A stretch of 41,493 nucleotides of DNA from NCBI GenBank assembly GCA_947471505.1, contig CANIWM010000057.1, positions 1-41,493 of the forward strand. Reading direction: 5' to 3'. A program made the translations under genes and the position numbers. The notes below the pieces were generated by a model. That model was not told the origin of the DNA and did no database searches. It worked only from the letters and a program-made list of their open reading frames with translations. Below are positions 34,145-41,493 of this stretch, one piece after another (the first letter of the stretch is position 1; the number at the start of each line of letters is the position of its first letter). This DNA is from Chthoniobacteraceae bacterium. GTDB taxonomy: Bacteria; Verrucomicrobiota; Verrucomicrobiia; Chthoniobacterales; Chthoniobacteraceae.

Positions 34145-36199
34145 CTACTTTTTGGTTTGGAGGAAGGCAACGATGTCCGCGAGTTCACGCGGGGTGAGGA
34201 TGGTGTCGAGGCCGGGCGGCATGAGCGACACGGGCGCTTCGGCCATCGCGGCGACTTGAGCGGTAGGGATGTTGACTTCCGTTGTCGCGCCTGTGGCGAC
34301 AGTGAGCGCGTCGCGTGTTTGGTTTTTGAGGATGCCGAAGTGCTCGGCTCCGGCGAGGGTCTTGATAATGAGCGGTTCGTAGCTGCGAACGTAGCTGCTG
34401 CTGGGAAAGGCAATCGCTTCCAGTAAATCGCGCCGCGTGCGGATGCCGCCGATCTTCGTAAGATCCGGGCCGAGGGTACCGCCGTCGCGGGCGATGGCGT
34501 GGCAGGTGGAGCACAAGGCTTTCGCACCGCGGAAGACTTCCGCGCCGCGTGCTGCGTCGCCGTCTTTGGTAAGCGCGAGGAGTTCGTCCACACGGGTGGC
34601 CTGGTGCTTGAGTTGTGCAGCGTCGGGCTTTGTAGCGGGAGCGATGAGAGGAAGGGCTTGGGACATTGCGGGCTTTGGCAGCGCGAGCATGGCGCGCACG
34701 GTGTCGGCGAGCTTGCCGCTGGCCTCCGGCGGCTGCCCGATTTCGTAAAGGGCGTACGCGGCGCTATGGAAGCCAAAGCGGTCGCTAAGGTCTGCGCCGA
34801 GCAGCGCGGCGATGTCGGCTTTGTCGCCGATGCGGCCCAGCGCCTCGGCGGCGGCGCGGCGGGCTTGGGCGTCTGGGCTGCGGAGCATCGCGGCGAGTTG
34901 CGGTCGCGCGGCGCGGTCGCGGAAGAGCGAGGCTCCATAGGCAGCGAGGGTTTGGGTCTCAGGGTCGGCAAAGGCGGCGCGGATGGCAGCGCGGCCTTCG
35001 GCGCGGATGCTGGCCCAGAGCGCGTCGAGCTTCGGGGTTGGGGTTGCGTTTGCGGAAAGCGGCTTCGTTTTCCGTACGCGGTAGATCGCGCCGAGGACTT
35101 CGGGTTTTAGCTCTTTCGACGTAGGGCAACACAGCTTGTACCATCCGCCGGTATCCGCGATGAGCACGCTGCCGTCCGCACATTCCAACACGTCCGTCGG
35201 GTGAAAATCCGTCTGGTCGCTGACCACGAAATCCCTGTCCGCCGTGCGGAACGTCGCGCCGTCGGGCGTGAGCACATGCGACGACACGCGGCGCATATTA
35301 AACTGCGTGCAGAGGATCGCCCCACGCAGCCCCATCGCATCGCCACGCAGCATCTCCAGCCCACTCGCCGCCGCCGCGCCGAGGTGCGTCATAATCGGCA
35401 TCAGCTCACCGGTGCGCGGGTGACCTTCGAGCACGCCGTGCTCTTTCCCCCACACGCCGCCATAGACTGCGTGCAGGATGCCGTCGCGTTGGCCATTGCT
35501 TGGATTCACGAAAAACGTGCCGCAGATGAACCGCTCGCCGGTCGGCGAAAAGACGACATCCACCGGATTATCCATGCCGCCCGTCATCACCACCTCACGC
35601 CCGCTGCCATCGGGCCGCGCGCGGAAAAGATGCGACGCCCGCGTGACAAAATCGCGCCCATCCGCGAGCCGGTGCGTCTGCTCGGCGAATGCGCCTTTGC
35701 ACCAATAGATAAAGCCGTCCGGCCCCGCGTAAGGCCCGTGCAAATCATTCGCGCAACCCGTGAGCGTCTTACCGTCGAACCACACCTCGCGCTTGTCGGC
35801 GACGCCATCGGCGTCCGTATCCGTGAGCTTCCAGATGACTGGCGGCGCAGCTACGTAAAGCGAACCCGCGAGCCACATCGCGCCTTCGGGAAAAGACAGC
35901 TTGTCCGCAAAGACCGTGCTTTTGTCGAAGACGCCATCGCCGTCGGAGTCCAACAGTCTCCTCACGCGATGCGTCGGGTTTTTCACCTGCACATCCGGCT
36001 TCTCATTCGAGCCCGAGCTATCCGTCACGTAGAGGGCACCCGCTTCATCGAGCGCCATATTGATAGGCCGGTCCACCAGCGGAGCCGCCGCCACGCTTTC
36101 TATTGTGAAGCCGTCCGGGACGGTGAAGGTGTGCGGTTCAATACGGAACTCGGCGGCCATCGCGGTCGCGGTGATTATTGAGAGAAAGATGAAGCGCAT
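34145..36199 (-). CDS. TIGR02604-type membrane-bound dehydrogenase homologue with HEAT repeats and C-terminal haem domain
   Basis: The ATG at 36199 gives 684 residues with a signal peptide (MRFIFLSIITATAMAAEF). The N-terminal part (about 30-370) is a six-bladed NHL/glucose dehydrogenase-like propeller of the planctomycete-verrucomicrobia kind (PINMALDEAGALYVTDSSG, GAMWLAGSLYVAAPPVIWKL, CANDLHGPYAGPDGFIYW). HEAT-like helices occupy about 400-520. A cytochrome c domain carries CSTCH at 563-567 with a possible Met ligand in LMPPG near 660. This is the common PVC architecture (TIGR02604, HEAT, TIGR02603). The activity is not established; oxidation of sugars or alcohols in the periplasm is a plausible role. 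It follows the PQQ-type gene by 93 bp. Confidence 0.9.
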   Translation of the reverse strand: MRFIFLSIITATAMAAEFRIEPHTFTVPDGFTIESVAAAPLVDRPINMALDEAGALYVTDSSGSNEKPDVQVKNPTHRVRRLLDSDGDGVFDKSTVFADKLSFPEGAMWLAGSLYVAAPPVIWKLTDTDADGVADKREVWFDGKTLTGCANDLHGPYAGPDGFIYWCKGAFAEQTHRLADGRDFVTRASHLFRARPDGSGREVVMTGGMDNPVDVVFSPTGERFICGTFFVNPSNGQRDGILHAVYGGVWGKEHGVLEGHPRTGELMPIMTHLGAAAASGLEMLRGDAMGLRGAILCTQFNMRRVSSHVLTPDGATFRTADRDFVVSDQTDFHPTDVLECADGSVLIADTGGWYKLCCPTSKELKPEVLGAIYRVRKTKPLSANATPTPKLDALWASIRAEGRAAIRAAFADPETQTLAAYGASLFRDRAARPQLAAMLRSPDAQARRAAAEALGRIGDKADIAALLGADLSDRFGFHSAAYALYEIGQPPEASGKLADTVRAMLALPKPAMSQALPLIAPATKPDAAQLKHQATRVDELLALTKDGDAARGAEVFRGAKALCSTCHAIARDGGTLGPDLTKIGGIRTRRDLLEAIAFPSSSYVRSYEPLIIKTLAGAEHFGILKNQTRDALTVATGATTEVNIPTAQVAAMAEAPVSLMPPGLDTILTPRELADIVAFLQTKK

Positions 36200-36292
36200 A
36201 CCGCAGCGTGTGTGCGGCACCCGTAGGTAAATGGCAAGTGCCCGCAAAGTCTCGATCGCCGCTCGGAAGCACTTCCAAATTGAACCACTACC

Positions 36293-37486
36293 TCACTTCA
36301 GCGCGACAAGTTCGCCGAGATTGTTCCGGCAAAATAGGACGCCGTTGGCGAGGACGGGCTGGACCCAGCAGCGTCCGGGGAGGACTTTTTTGCGGGGGAC
36401 GAGTTCTTTGAATGCTGCTGCCGATGCCTCTGCGAGGATGAGTTCGCCGACCTCGGTGAGGATGAGTAGTTGTTCCCCGGCTAGGATGAGCGAGCCGTTT
36501 TTCACGTTGCGAGCGCGCCATTTCTCGTCGCCGGTCTGCACGTCGAGGCAGACGAGGGCGCTGCGTTTGCCGACTTCGCCATCGATGCCAAAGAGCGCGC
36601 CTTTGTGCTGCACGGGCGAGTTGAACTGCGCGTAGAGGTCTTTGGTGAACCACACGCGCTCGGGCTTGCCGCCTTTCACGCGGAGCGCGGCGGCTCCGTG
36701 ATTGTATGCGGAGGAAAATACGATGAGGTCGCCGACGATGAGCGGGGTTACGGCGTTAATTTTATAGGGAGTCTCCCACTCGAAGCGCCACAGCGGCGCA
36801 CCGTCGGCGGCGGCGTTGCCGACGATTGCACCTGCTTTGAAGGTCACGGCGGTCTTCTTTCCATCGACGGCTCCGAGTGCGACGCTGCCGTAGCCCGGTT
36901 CGTCATCGCCTGCTTTCCAAATGGTCGCGCCGGTCTTTCTATCCAGCGCGATGGTGCTCGCGCCGGGCCCGCCGCAGTCGATGAGCACGCGCTCGCCGTC
37001 GATGGTGGGTGAGGCGCTGAAGCCCCAATCCATGTGCTTCCCGCCGAAGTCTTTTACCAAATGTTTCGTCCACAACGGCTTGCCTGTCGCCGTCGCGAGG
37101 CAGGCGACATGCCCATCCGCGCCGACCATGTAGAGGCGCTCACCATCAATCGTCGGCGTCGCCCGTGGCCCGCCCTCGAAGAGATAATCGCCGAGTTTCG
37201 CAGCCCAGCCGTGCGACCAGAGTTCTTTGCCCGTCGCAGTGTCGAGGCATTGCACGACTTCGCGCCCGTCGCGATAGCCTGCGGTGAAGAGGCGGTTGCC
37301 CACGACGGTCATGCTGGCGCAGCCGGTGCCGACTTGCACGCGCCACAGTTCTTTCGGCCCGTCTTCGCTCCACGGGGTTACTTTCTCAGCGGTAGAGCCG
37401 TCCATGTTTGGACCACGATAATGCGGCCAATCAGCGGCCAGTGCGGATGCGGCGAGGATGAGGGAAAGGGCGATTGTTTTCATCAT
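36293..37486 (-). CDS. PQQ-like beta-propeller (quinoprotein-like) secreted protein
   Basis: The ATG at 37486 overlaps the DUF1501 stop (ATGA) and gives 397 residues; the longer open frame upstream is antisense-free DUF1501 sequence in another frame. A signal peptide MMKTIALSLILAASALA is present. The repeated blades have the pattern of PQQ-binding-like repeats: CLDTATGKELWSHGW, CLATATGKPLWTKHL, ALDRKTGATIWKAGD and CLDVQTGDEKWRAR. The HYRGPNMDG opening is typical of the outer-membrane-assembly-like PQQ proteins that PVC bacteria carry in large numbers. Whether PQQ is bound is unknown; the propeller may only be a binding scaffold. Confidence 0.9.
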   Translation of the reverse strand: MMKTIALSLILAASALAADWPHYRGPNMDGSTAEKVTPWSEDGPKELWRVQVGTGCASMTVVGNRLFTAGYRDGREVVQCLDTATGKELWSHGWAAKLGDYLFEGGPRATPTIDGERLYMVGADGHVACLATATGKPLWTKHLVKDFGGKHMDWGFSASPTIDGERVLIDCGGPGASTIALDRKTGATIWKAGDDEPGYGSVALGAVDGKKTAVTFKAGAIVGNAAADGAPLWRFEWETPYKINAVTPLIVGDLIVFSSAYNHGAAALRVKGGKPERVWFTKDLYAQFNSPVQHKGALFGIDGEVGKRSALVCLDVQTGDEKWRARNVKNGSLILAGEQLLILTEVGELILAEASAAAFKELVPRKKVLPGRCWVQPVLANGVLFCRNNLGELVALK

Positions 37487-38949
37487 GCAATGAGCGCGTC
37501 CACGACGTGACCGTGGACATCCGTGAGGCGGAAGTCGCGGCCTGCGTATCGGTAGGTGAACTTCTCGTGGTCGAAGCCCATGAGCCGCAAAATCGTGGCG
37601 TGCAAATCGTGGATGTGGACGGGGTTTTCCGTCGCCTTGAACCCGAACTCGTCCGTCGCGCCATAGACGCTGCCGCCCTTCACTCCGCCGCCCGCCATCC
37701 ACAGCGTGAAGCCGTGGTGGTTGTGGTCGCGGCCATTCACCTTGCCCGCGTTCGAGCCCGGCGTCGGCAGCTCCACCGTCGGCGTGCGGCCAAACTCGCC
37801 GGAGCAAATCACCAGCGTATCTTGAAGCATCCCGCGTTGCTTCAAGTCTGCGAGCAGCGCGGCGATTCCTTGGTCGCATTCGCCCGCGAGTTTGCGGTGC
37901 TGCACTTCGATGTCGTCGTGGCTGTCCCACGGCTGCCCGTCGCCGTGCCAGAGCTGGACGAAGCGCACGCCTTTCTCCAGCAGTCGCCGGGCAATGAGGC
38001 ACTGCCGCGCTTGCGTGCCGGGGCCATACATGTCGCGGATATTCTGCGGCTCGCGCGAAACGTCGAAAGCGTCCGAGGCATCCATCTGCATCCGAAACGC
38101 CAGCTCGAACGACTGCACACGCGCCTCGATCTGCGCATCCTTTTGCCGCTTTTGGAGGTGCTCCGCGTTCAGCTTGCGCAAAAGGTCCAGCTCTCGCACT
38201 TGCTCGGGCGAAGTCATTCGGTCGTTGCGGATGTTTTCGATGAGGTCTTCGATTTTCTGCTTCCGCGTATCAATGTAAGTCCCTTGGAAAATCCCCGGCA
38301 AAAACCCGCTCTGCCAGTTCTGCGATTCCTGGATCGGGTAGCCCGGACACAGCGAGACAAAGCCCGGCAGATTTTGGTTCTCCGTCCCCAGCCCATACGT
38401 GATCCACGAGCCCATGCTCGGGCGCGGTAGGCGGGAGTCGCCGCAATTCATCAAGAGCAGCGACGGCTCGTGATTCGGCACATCCGCGTGCATCGAGCGG
38501 ATGAAGCACATGTCGTCCACATGCGCCGCCGTCTTGGCAAAAAGCTCGCTCACATCCATGCCGCACTTCCCGTATTTCTGGAACTTAAACGGCGAGCGAT
38601 AGGCCGCGCCGGTCTTGCGCTCGGTGGCCAGCTTCACGGGGATTTCTTTGCCGTGCCATTTATCCAGCTCCGGCTTCGGGTCGAACGTATCCACATGCGA
38701 CGAGCCGCCGTTTAGGAAAATATGGATCACCCGTTTTGCCTTCGGCTCGAAGTGCCACGGCTTGCGCGCCGCCAGCGGGTTCGTCCCCGAGATCTGCTCC
38801 GCCGCGGCCTGCGCGCCAGTCGGGCCAAAGATTCCCTTTTCCCCGAAGAGCCCGCCCATCGCCAGCATCCCCATGCCCATGCCCGTCCGCCGCAGCAGTT
38901 CGCGGCGTGAAAGAAAGAGGTGCTCAGGATTCGGTGTGTGATGACTCAT
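37483..38949 (-). CDS. DUF1501 family secreted protein (third of three)
   Basis: The ATG at 38949 gives 488 residues; a TTG nine codons earlier is unlikely. The leader is FLSRRELLRRTGMGMGMLAM, a Tat-type motif at about 17-36. Motifs: FLNGGSSHVDTFDPKP, SGEFGRTP, GRDHNHHGFTLWMAGGG, IHDLHATILRLMGFDHEKF and YAGRDFRLTDVHG. It has a short insert (PTVELPTPGSNAGKVN) between GEFGR and GRDHN compared with the other two copies. There is no PSD1 gene beside it; it is coupled to the PQQ-type gene by a 4-bp overlap instead. It is likely a metal-dependent periplasmic hydrolase; substrate unknown. Confidence 0.92.
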   Translation of the reverse strand: MSHHTPNPEHLFLSRRELLRRTGMGMGMLAMGGLFGEKGIFGPTGAQAAAEQISGTNPLAARKPWHFEPKAKRVIHIFLNGGSSHVDTFDPKPELDKWHGKEIPVKLATERKTGAAYRSPFKFQKYGKCGMDVSELFAKTAAHVDDMCFIRSMHADVPNHEPSLLLMNCGDSRLPRPSMGSWITYGLGTENQNLPGFVSLCPGYPIQESQNWQSGFLPGIFQGTYIDTRKQKIEDLIENIRNDRMTSPEQVRELDLLRKLNAEHLQKRQKDAQIEARVQSFELAFRMQMDASDAFDVSREPQNIRDMYGPGTQARQCLIARRLLEKGVRFVQLWHGDGQPWDSHDDIEVQHRKLAGECDQGIAALLADLKQRGMLQDTLVICSGEFGRTPTVELPTPGSNAGKVNGRDHNHHGFTLWMAGGGVKGGSVYGATDEFGFKATENPVHIHDLHATILRLMGFDHEKFTYRYAGRDFRLTDVHGHVVDALIA

Positions 38950-38996
38950 CGGCGGGACAATCAAACGCTGCGCCAAGTCTTAGCCGGGCTCGACAG

Positions 38997-40376
38997 TCAG
39001 TGCGCTGGCGCGAGGGCGGGTGAGGAGAGGTCGAGACGATACATGAGTTGGTTGTAGTCGTAGCGCGGGGTGGGCGTCGAATTGCCGGAGAACTCCTTCG
39101 TGTAGGTGCCTTCAAACCAGATCGTCTTGCCGTCGTCGGTGTCGAAAAAGTCGTGGTGGACGGGATTGTAAAATGTGTAGCGCGGATGGCTGGCGATTTT
39201 GACGGCGCGGCCCCACGGGCCTTCGGGCGCGGGGCTCTCGGCATACCACACTTCGCCGAGCGCGGAGGGGTCATTCTTGCCGCCGGATTGCACTCCGATG
39301 AAAAGCCAGCGTTTGCGCCAAGCGTTCCATTTTACGCTGCCGGTGTGGAGGCGGATTTCTTTGCCCTCAGGCGTCGTGAGGGGCTCGGTGGTGGGGCCGT
39401 GCTCGCGTTGCCAGCGGAAGGTTTTGGTGGCGGGGTCGAGCCAGTAGGCTTCGTAGCTGGCGGGGTTCGTAATGTCGGCGAGCTTCGCGGGGACTCGGGT
39501 GTGGAGAAAAGGGGCGGCGAAATAGATGTAGCCCTCGTGCTGGATGGCGACGCCGCGCGGGGTGCGCCAAGGCTCATCTTTACCCATTTCGGCGATGACG
39601 GTGAACGTGCCCTTTGCGTCGTCGAATCGCGCGACGCCTTGCTGCGTGCGGTCAGCGAGTGAGCGATGGACGCTGAAGCCCGAGAGCAAAATATCCCGCC
39701 CATCGTCGCCGCGCAGCGTGTGCAGGCCGAACATCCACGCAGCGCCGGGGCCTTGAATAGGGAGCATTTTGCGCAGGCCATCGCCGTCTGTGAAGTAACG
39801 ATAGGCGAGGCTGCGCGAAGGGTGCGCATCGGCGGGCAGCGTGGCTGCCGTCGTGTGGAAATTGCCGAGCGGATAACGAGGGACGTTCGTATCTCCCCAC
39901 AGGAAAAACAGACCGCCGTTGTAGCGGACGCCTTGCACGGAGTCTTGACCGAGGACGGGCGAATCATTCGGCAAAAGCGTCGGTTTCCCCAAAAGCTCCG
40001 AGTCGCGAAAAAGCCCGCCGCCCGTGAGCCGCCCAATGCGTTCTGCGATGTTGATGCGCTTCATTTTCACCATCGCGGACTCGCCCGCTTTCGGCACGAG
40101 TCGCACGCCGCGAAAGCCGAAGCCATCTTTCGGGTACTCGTAGCCGGGGCTGGCGATGTGGAGGAATATCTCGCGCTCCATGAGCCCTGGCTCTTGGAAG
40201 GCGACCCACCCCGCGTTGTCGGTGATGAGGCTAATGTCGTTCACCGTGCGGACCTCCGCCAGCGGGACGCCCTCGCCCGTAGCCTCATCAACGACGCGAA
40301 TGCCAAAGGGCGCAGGCGCGGCGAGAGCGAGGATGGGGCTGAGCAAAACAGCAGCGAGAAAACGAGTAGCGAACAC
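38997..40376 (-). CDS. Secreted protein with CarboxypepD_reg-like N-terminus and putative beta-propeller
   Basis: The GTG at 40376 gives 459 residues with a signal peptide (VFATRFLAAVLLSPILALAA); the longer open frame upstream runs through a palindromic repeat and is not used. Residues about 22-115 look like a carboxypeptidase-regulatory-like sandwich (RVVDEATGEGVPLAEVRTVN, TDNAGWVAFQEPG). The remainder is rich in beta strands with VRYNGGLFFLWGDTNVPRYP, reminiscent of DUF4185 and GH117-like five-bladed propellers in which a GDT turn is conserved; His and Asp residues (HDFFDTDDGKTIWFEG) recur near the end. No catalytic residues can be named. The gene is first in a run of five on the minus strand, 47 bp before DUF1501. 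A sugar-binding or glycosidase role is a guess. Confidence 0.6.
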   Translation of the reverse strand: MFATRFLAAVLLSPILALAAPAPFGIRVVDEATGEGVPLAEVRTVNDISLITDNAGWVAFQEPGLMEREIFLHIASPGYEYPKDGFGFRGVRLVPKAGESAMVKMKRINIAERIGRLTGGGLFRDSELLGKPTLLPNDSPVLGQDSVQGVRYNGGLFFLWGDTNVPRYPLGNFHTTAATLPADAHPSRSLAYRYFTDGDGLRKMLPIQGPGAAWMFGLHTLRGDDGRDILLSGFSVHRSLADRTQQGVARFDDAKGTFTVIAEMGKDEPWRTPRGVAIQHEGYIYFAAPFLHTRVPAKLADITNPASYEAYWLDPATKTFRWQREHGPTTEPLTTPEGKEIRLHTGSVKWNAWRKRWLFIGVQSGGKNDPSALGEVWYAESPAPEGPWGRAVKIASHPRYTFYNPVHHDFFDTDDGKTIWFEGTYTKEFSGNSTPTPRYDYNQLMYRLDLSSPALAPAH

Positions 40377-40474
40377 AGCCGAGAGTGACGCGCCTTTGTG
40401 CAACCACAGCAACTCCGAAATGCCCTCCCAAAGTCGGCGGGCGTGATTTAAAATGGAATGGTCCGAGGCACGGA

Positions 40475-40596
40475 GAAAGTAGCTCGCGAGTCCCTCGCGG
40501 CTGAATCCTACTCGCGAAGCGACCAATCAATTGAAGTGCCGCATCGCGAGAGGTGCAACGTCGCGAATCCCGACTCGTCGGGAGCGAGCTACTTTC
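40475..40596. repeat. REPIN-like element with 13-bp inverted ends
   Basis: It is bounded by GAAAGTAGCTCGC (40475-40487) and its exact complement (40584-40596), with 122 bp in all. It fills most of the 222-bp gap between the secreted propeller gene and the 76-residue gene; the end lies 2 bp from the latter's stop. The right arm holds a perfect TCCCGAC/GTCGGGA stem; the left arm has repeated CTCGCGAG-type inverted segments. The GTAGCTCG core at the ends is the same as in the element at 28325-28422, which suggests one family. Confidence 0.65.
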
Positions 40597-40598
40597 CG

Positions 40599-40829
40599 TC
40601 ACACCCGCGTGAGCTGATTGATCAGCGCATTGAGGACATCGAGGATTGCCTGCACCTCCGGCCGGGTCGGCGGATCGCTCAGCGCGATGGTGAACGGGCC
40701 GAGGCTTGGGTTTTGCGCGGTGCCGGCGATGGCGGTGTTGAGCGCGTCGTTCAGCCCGTTGAGTTGGTCGCGCATCTGCGCTGCGTCGATGGGCGTGTTC
40801 TCCTGCGGAAGGCTTGGGTCGAAAGGCAT
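40599..40829 (-). CDS. Unrecognised small protein, 76 residues
   Basis: It starts MPFDPSLPQENTPIDAAQMR and continues with a helix-rich segment (DQLNGLNDALNTAIAGTA, EVQAILDVLNALINQL). No signal peptide or family is recognised. It begins 10 bp after the stop of the partial gene on the same strand, so the two probably form a unit. The pattern of an opening proline-rich stretch followed by a short amphipathic coiled coil would suit a small structural or scaffold protein, but that is a guess. Confidence 0.6.
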   Translation of the reverse strand: MPFDPSLPQENTPIDAAQMRDQLNGLNDALNTAIAGTAQNPSLGPFTIALSDPPTRPEVQAILDVLNALINQLTRV

Positions 40830-40839
40830 GGGCGTGGGA

Positions 40840-41493
40840 TTAAGGGCCTACGGTCACGCTCTGCGTCGGGGTGAAATCGCCCGTCGGCGCCGAGCCTTCG
40901 TAAAATTGCAGACGATACTCGCGCGTCTCCGGCATCGTGGGCACGAGCAGCGCACGCTCGTCGAGATACGGCGAAGAAAGGTCGATCGCCAGAAGCTCCC
41001 ACGCCCCGCCGTTGCGTCGGCAATAGATCGCCACGCCATCGCGGCCAAATTTTTTGAAGGCCACACGCACGCATTCGCAGCCCGCGCCGCGCTCCACCTT
41101 GAGCGTGAACGTCGGCAAGTCGTGCTCCGCAGAATCCTCCGGGCCCACGATGCCGAGCTGGATGCCGATGGCCTCCGTGTAGTTCGGGCACGCCTTGATC
41201 GTCTGCACAAAAGCCGTAATGCGATCCAGCGCGCCCGCCGCCACCGCCACCACACCCACGGGCAGCGCCGGGGCGGTGAAAACAGGCAGCGAAAACCCAC
41301 CCGCCGAGCCCGAGTAAAGCTCATCCAGAGCCGCCGTCGCCGACGGGCCAAACTCGCGCGTCGCCATCAGCCAATCGCCGCTCGCGTACTGGCAAAAGCG
41401 CGCATCCGCCACGGAAGCGGTGACATCCGGTGCCGGGAGACCCAGCGTGGCATTGGCCAGCGGCAGTTGCGTGGCATAGACGCCGAACCACTC
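40840..41493 (-). CDS. Unrecognised protein, 5' end outside the window
   Basis: The frame is open from the window edge to a TAA at 40840-40842, giving 217 visible residues; the upstream start is outside. It begins inside the protein at EWFGVYATQLPLANATLGLP and shows a helical segment (ALPVGVVAVAAGALDRITAF, then VQTIKACPNYTEAIGIQLGI), then a strand-rich part (FTLKVERGAGCECVRVAF, WELLAIDLSS, YRLQFYEGSAPTGDFTPTQS) that resembles a fibronectin-type or other beta-sandwich. No named family is recognised. It is followed 10 bp later by the 76-residue gene. An internal GTG at 41412 is possible but unnecessary, because the frame continues upstream. Confidence 0.7.
   Translation of the reverse strand, partial: EWFGVYATQLPLANATLGLPAPDVTASVADARFCQYASGDWLMATREFGPSATAALDELYSGSAGGFSLPVFTAPALPVGVVAVAAGALDRITAFVQTIKACPNYTEAIGIQLGIVGPEDSAEHDLPTFTLKVERGAGCECVRVAFKKFGRDGVAIYCRRNGGAWELLAIDLSSPYLDERALLVPTMPETREYRLQFYEGSAPTGDFTPTQSVTVGP

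Noticed and set aside
37487-38002. A 172-codon upstream extension of the PQQ-type frame.
   Set aside because: It overlaps DUF1501 in another frame, and a clear signal peptide starts at the ATG overlapping the DUF1501 stop.

Overview
The window looks like a chromosomal piece of a member of the PVC group, most likely Verrucomicrobiota (inference). The support is three DUF1501 proteins, two PSD1-type cytochromes (PSCyt1/DUF1549/DUF1553), a DUF1552 protein and a TIGR02604-type membrane-bound dehydrogenase homologue. GC is high over most of the window, and most starts lack a clear Shine-Dalgarno sequence. No rRNA, tRNA or CRISPR array was seen.

Region 1 (1-149) is the end of an IS66-type insertion sequence. 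Region 2 (278-17721, all minus strand) is an exopolysaccharide locus. Read in the direction of transcription it has a small membrane protein, an outer-membrane beta-barrel, a Wza-like SLBB export protein, a Wzc-like tyrosine autokinase, a GT2, a GT4 coupled to it by a GTGA overlap, an O-antigen-ligase/Wzy-type polymerase, a membrane GT2, a STELLO/DUF288-like glycosyltransferase, an unrecognised GT-like protein, a SAM methyltransferase, an exostosin-like (GT47) protein, and an AlgI-type MBOAT O-acyltransferase overlapping an AlgX/DltD-like SGNH protein. Together these would assemble, export, polymerise and O-acylate a surface polysaccharide. No flippase or priming transferase is present here.

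Region 3 (17834-23622, minus) is a tightly packed run: a large PSD1 protein, then moaD, moaE, glcD and glcE, with 4-bp overlaps between moaE/glcD and glcD/glcE. It joins molybdopterin synthase to the two FAD subunits of glycolate oxidase. Region 4 (20935-30718) holds two PSD1/DUF1501 sets, one divergent and one co-directional with a DUF1552 gene. Region 5 (30836-32556) is scrambled: a Dabb-domain gene, a 372-bp relic of an IS5-type element with perfect 18-bp inverted ends, and a small tandem array of lipoprotein genes. One array member is intact, one survives only as a 3' tail and one is frameshifted.

Region 6 (32660-40376, minus) is a second gene run: a secreted beta-propeller-like protein, a DUF1501 protein, a PQQ-type beta-propeller (ATGA overlap), a TIGR02604/HEAT/cytochrome protein and an N,N-dimethylformamidase-beta-like protein. 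Most of these carry export signals. They look like a periplasmic or surface catabolic module of unknown substrate. Region 7 (40599-41493) holds two unrecognised genes, the last one cut by the window edge.

Two GTAG-headed palindromic elements (28325-28422 and 40475-40596) look like REPINs. One carries compensatory base changes between its two arms.
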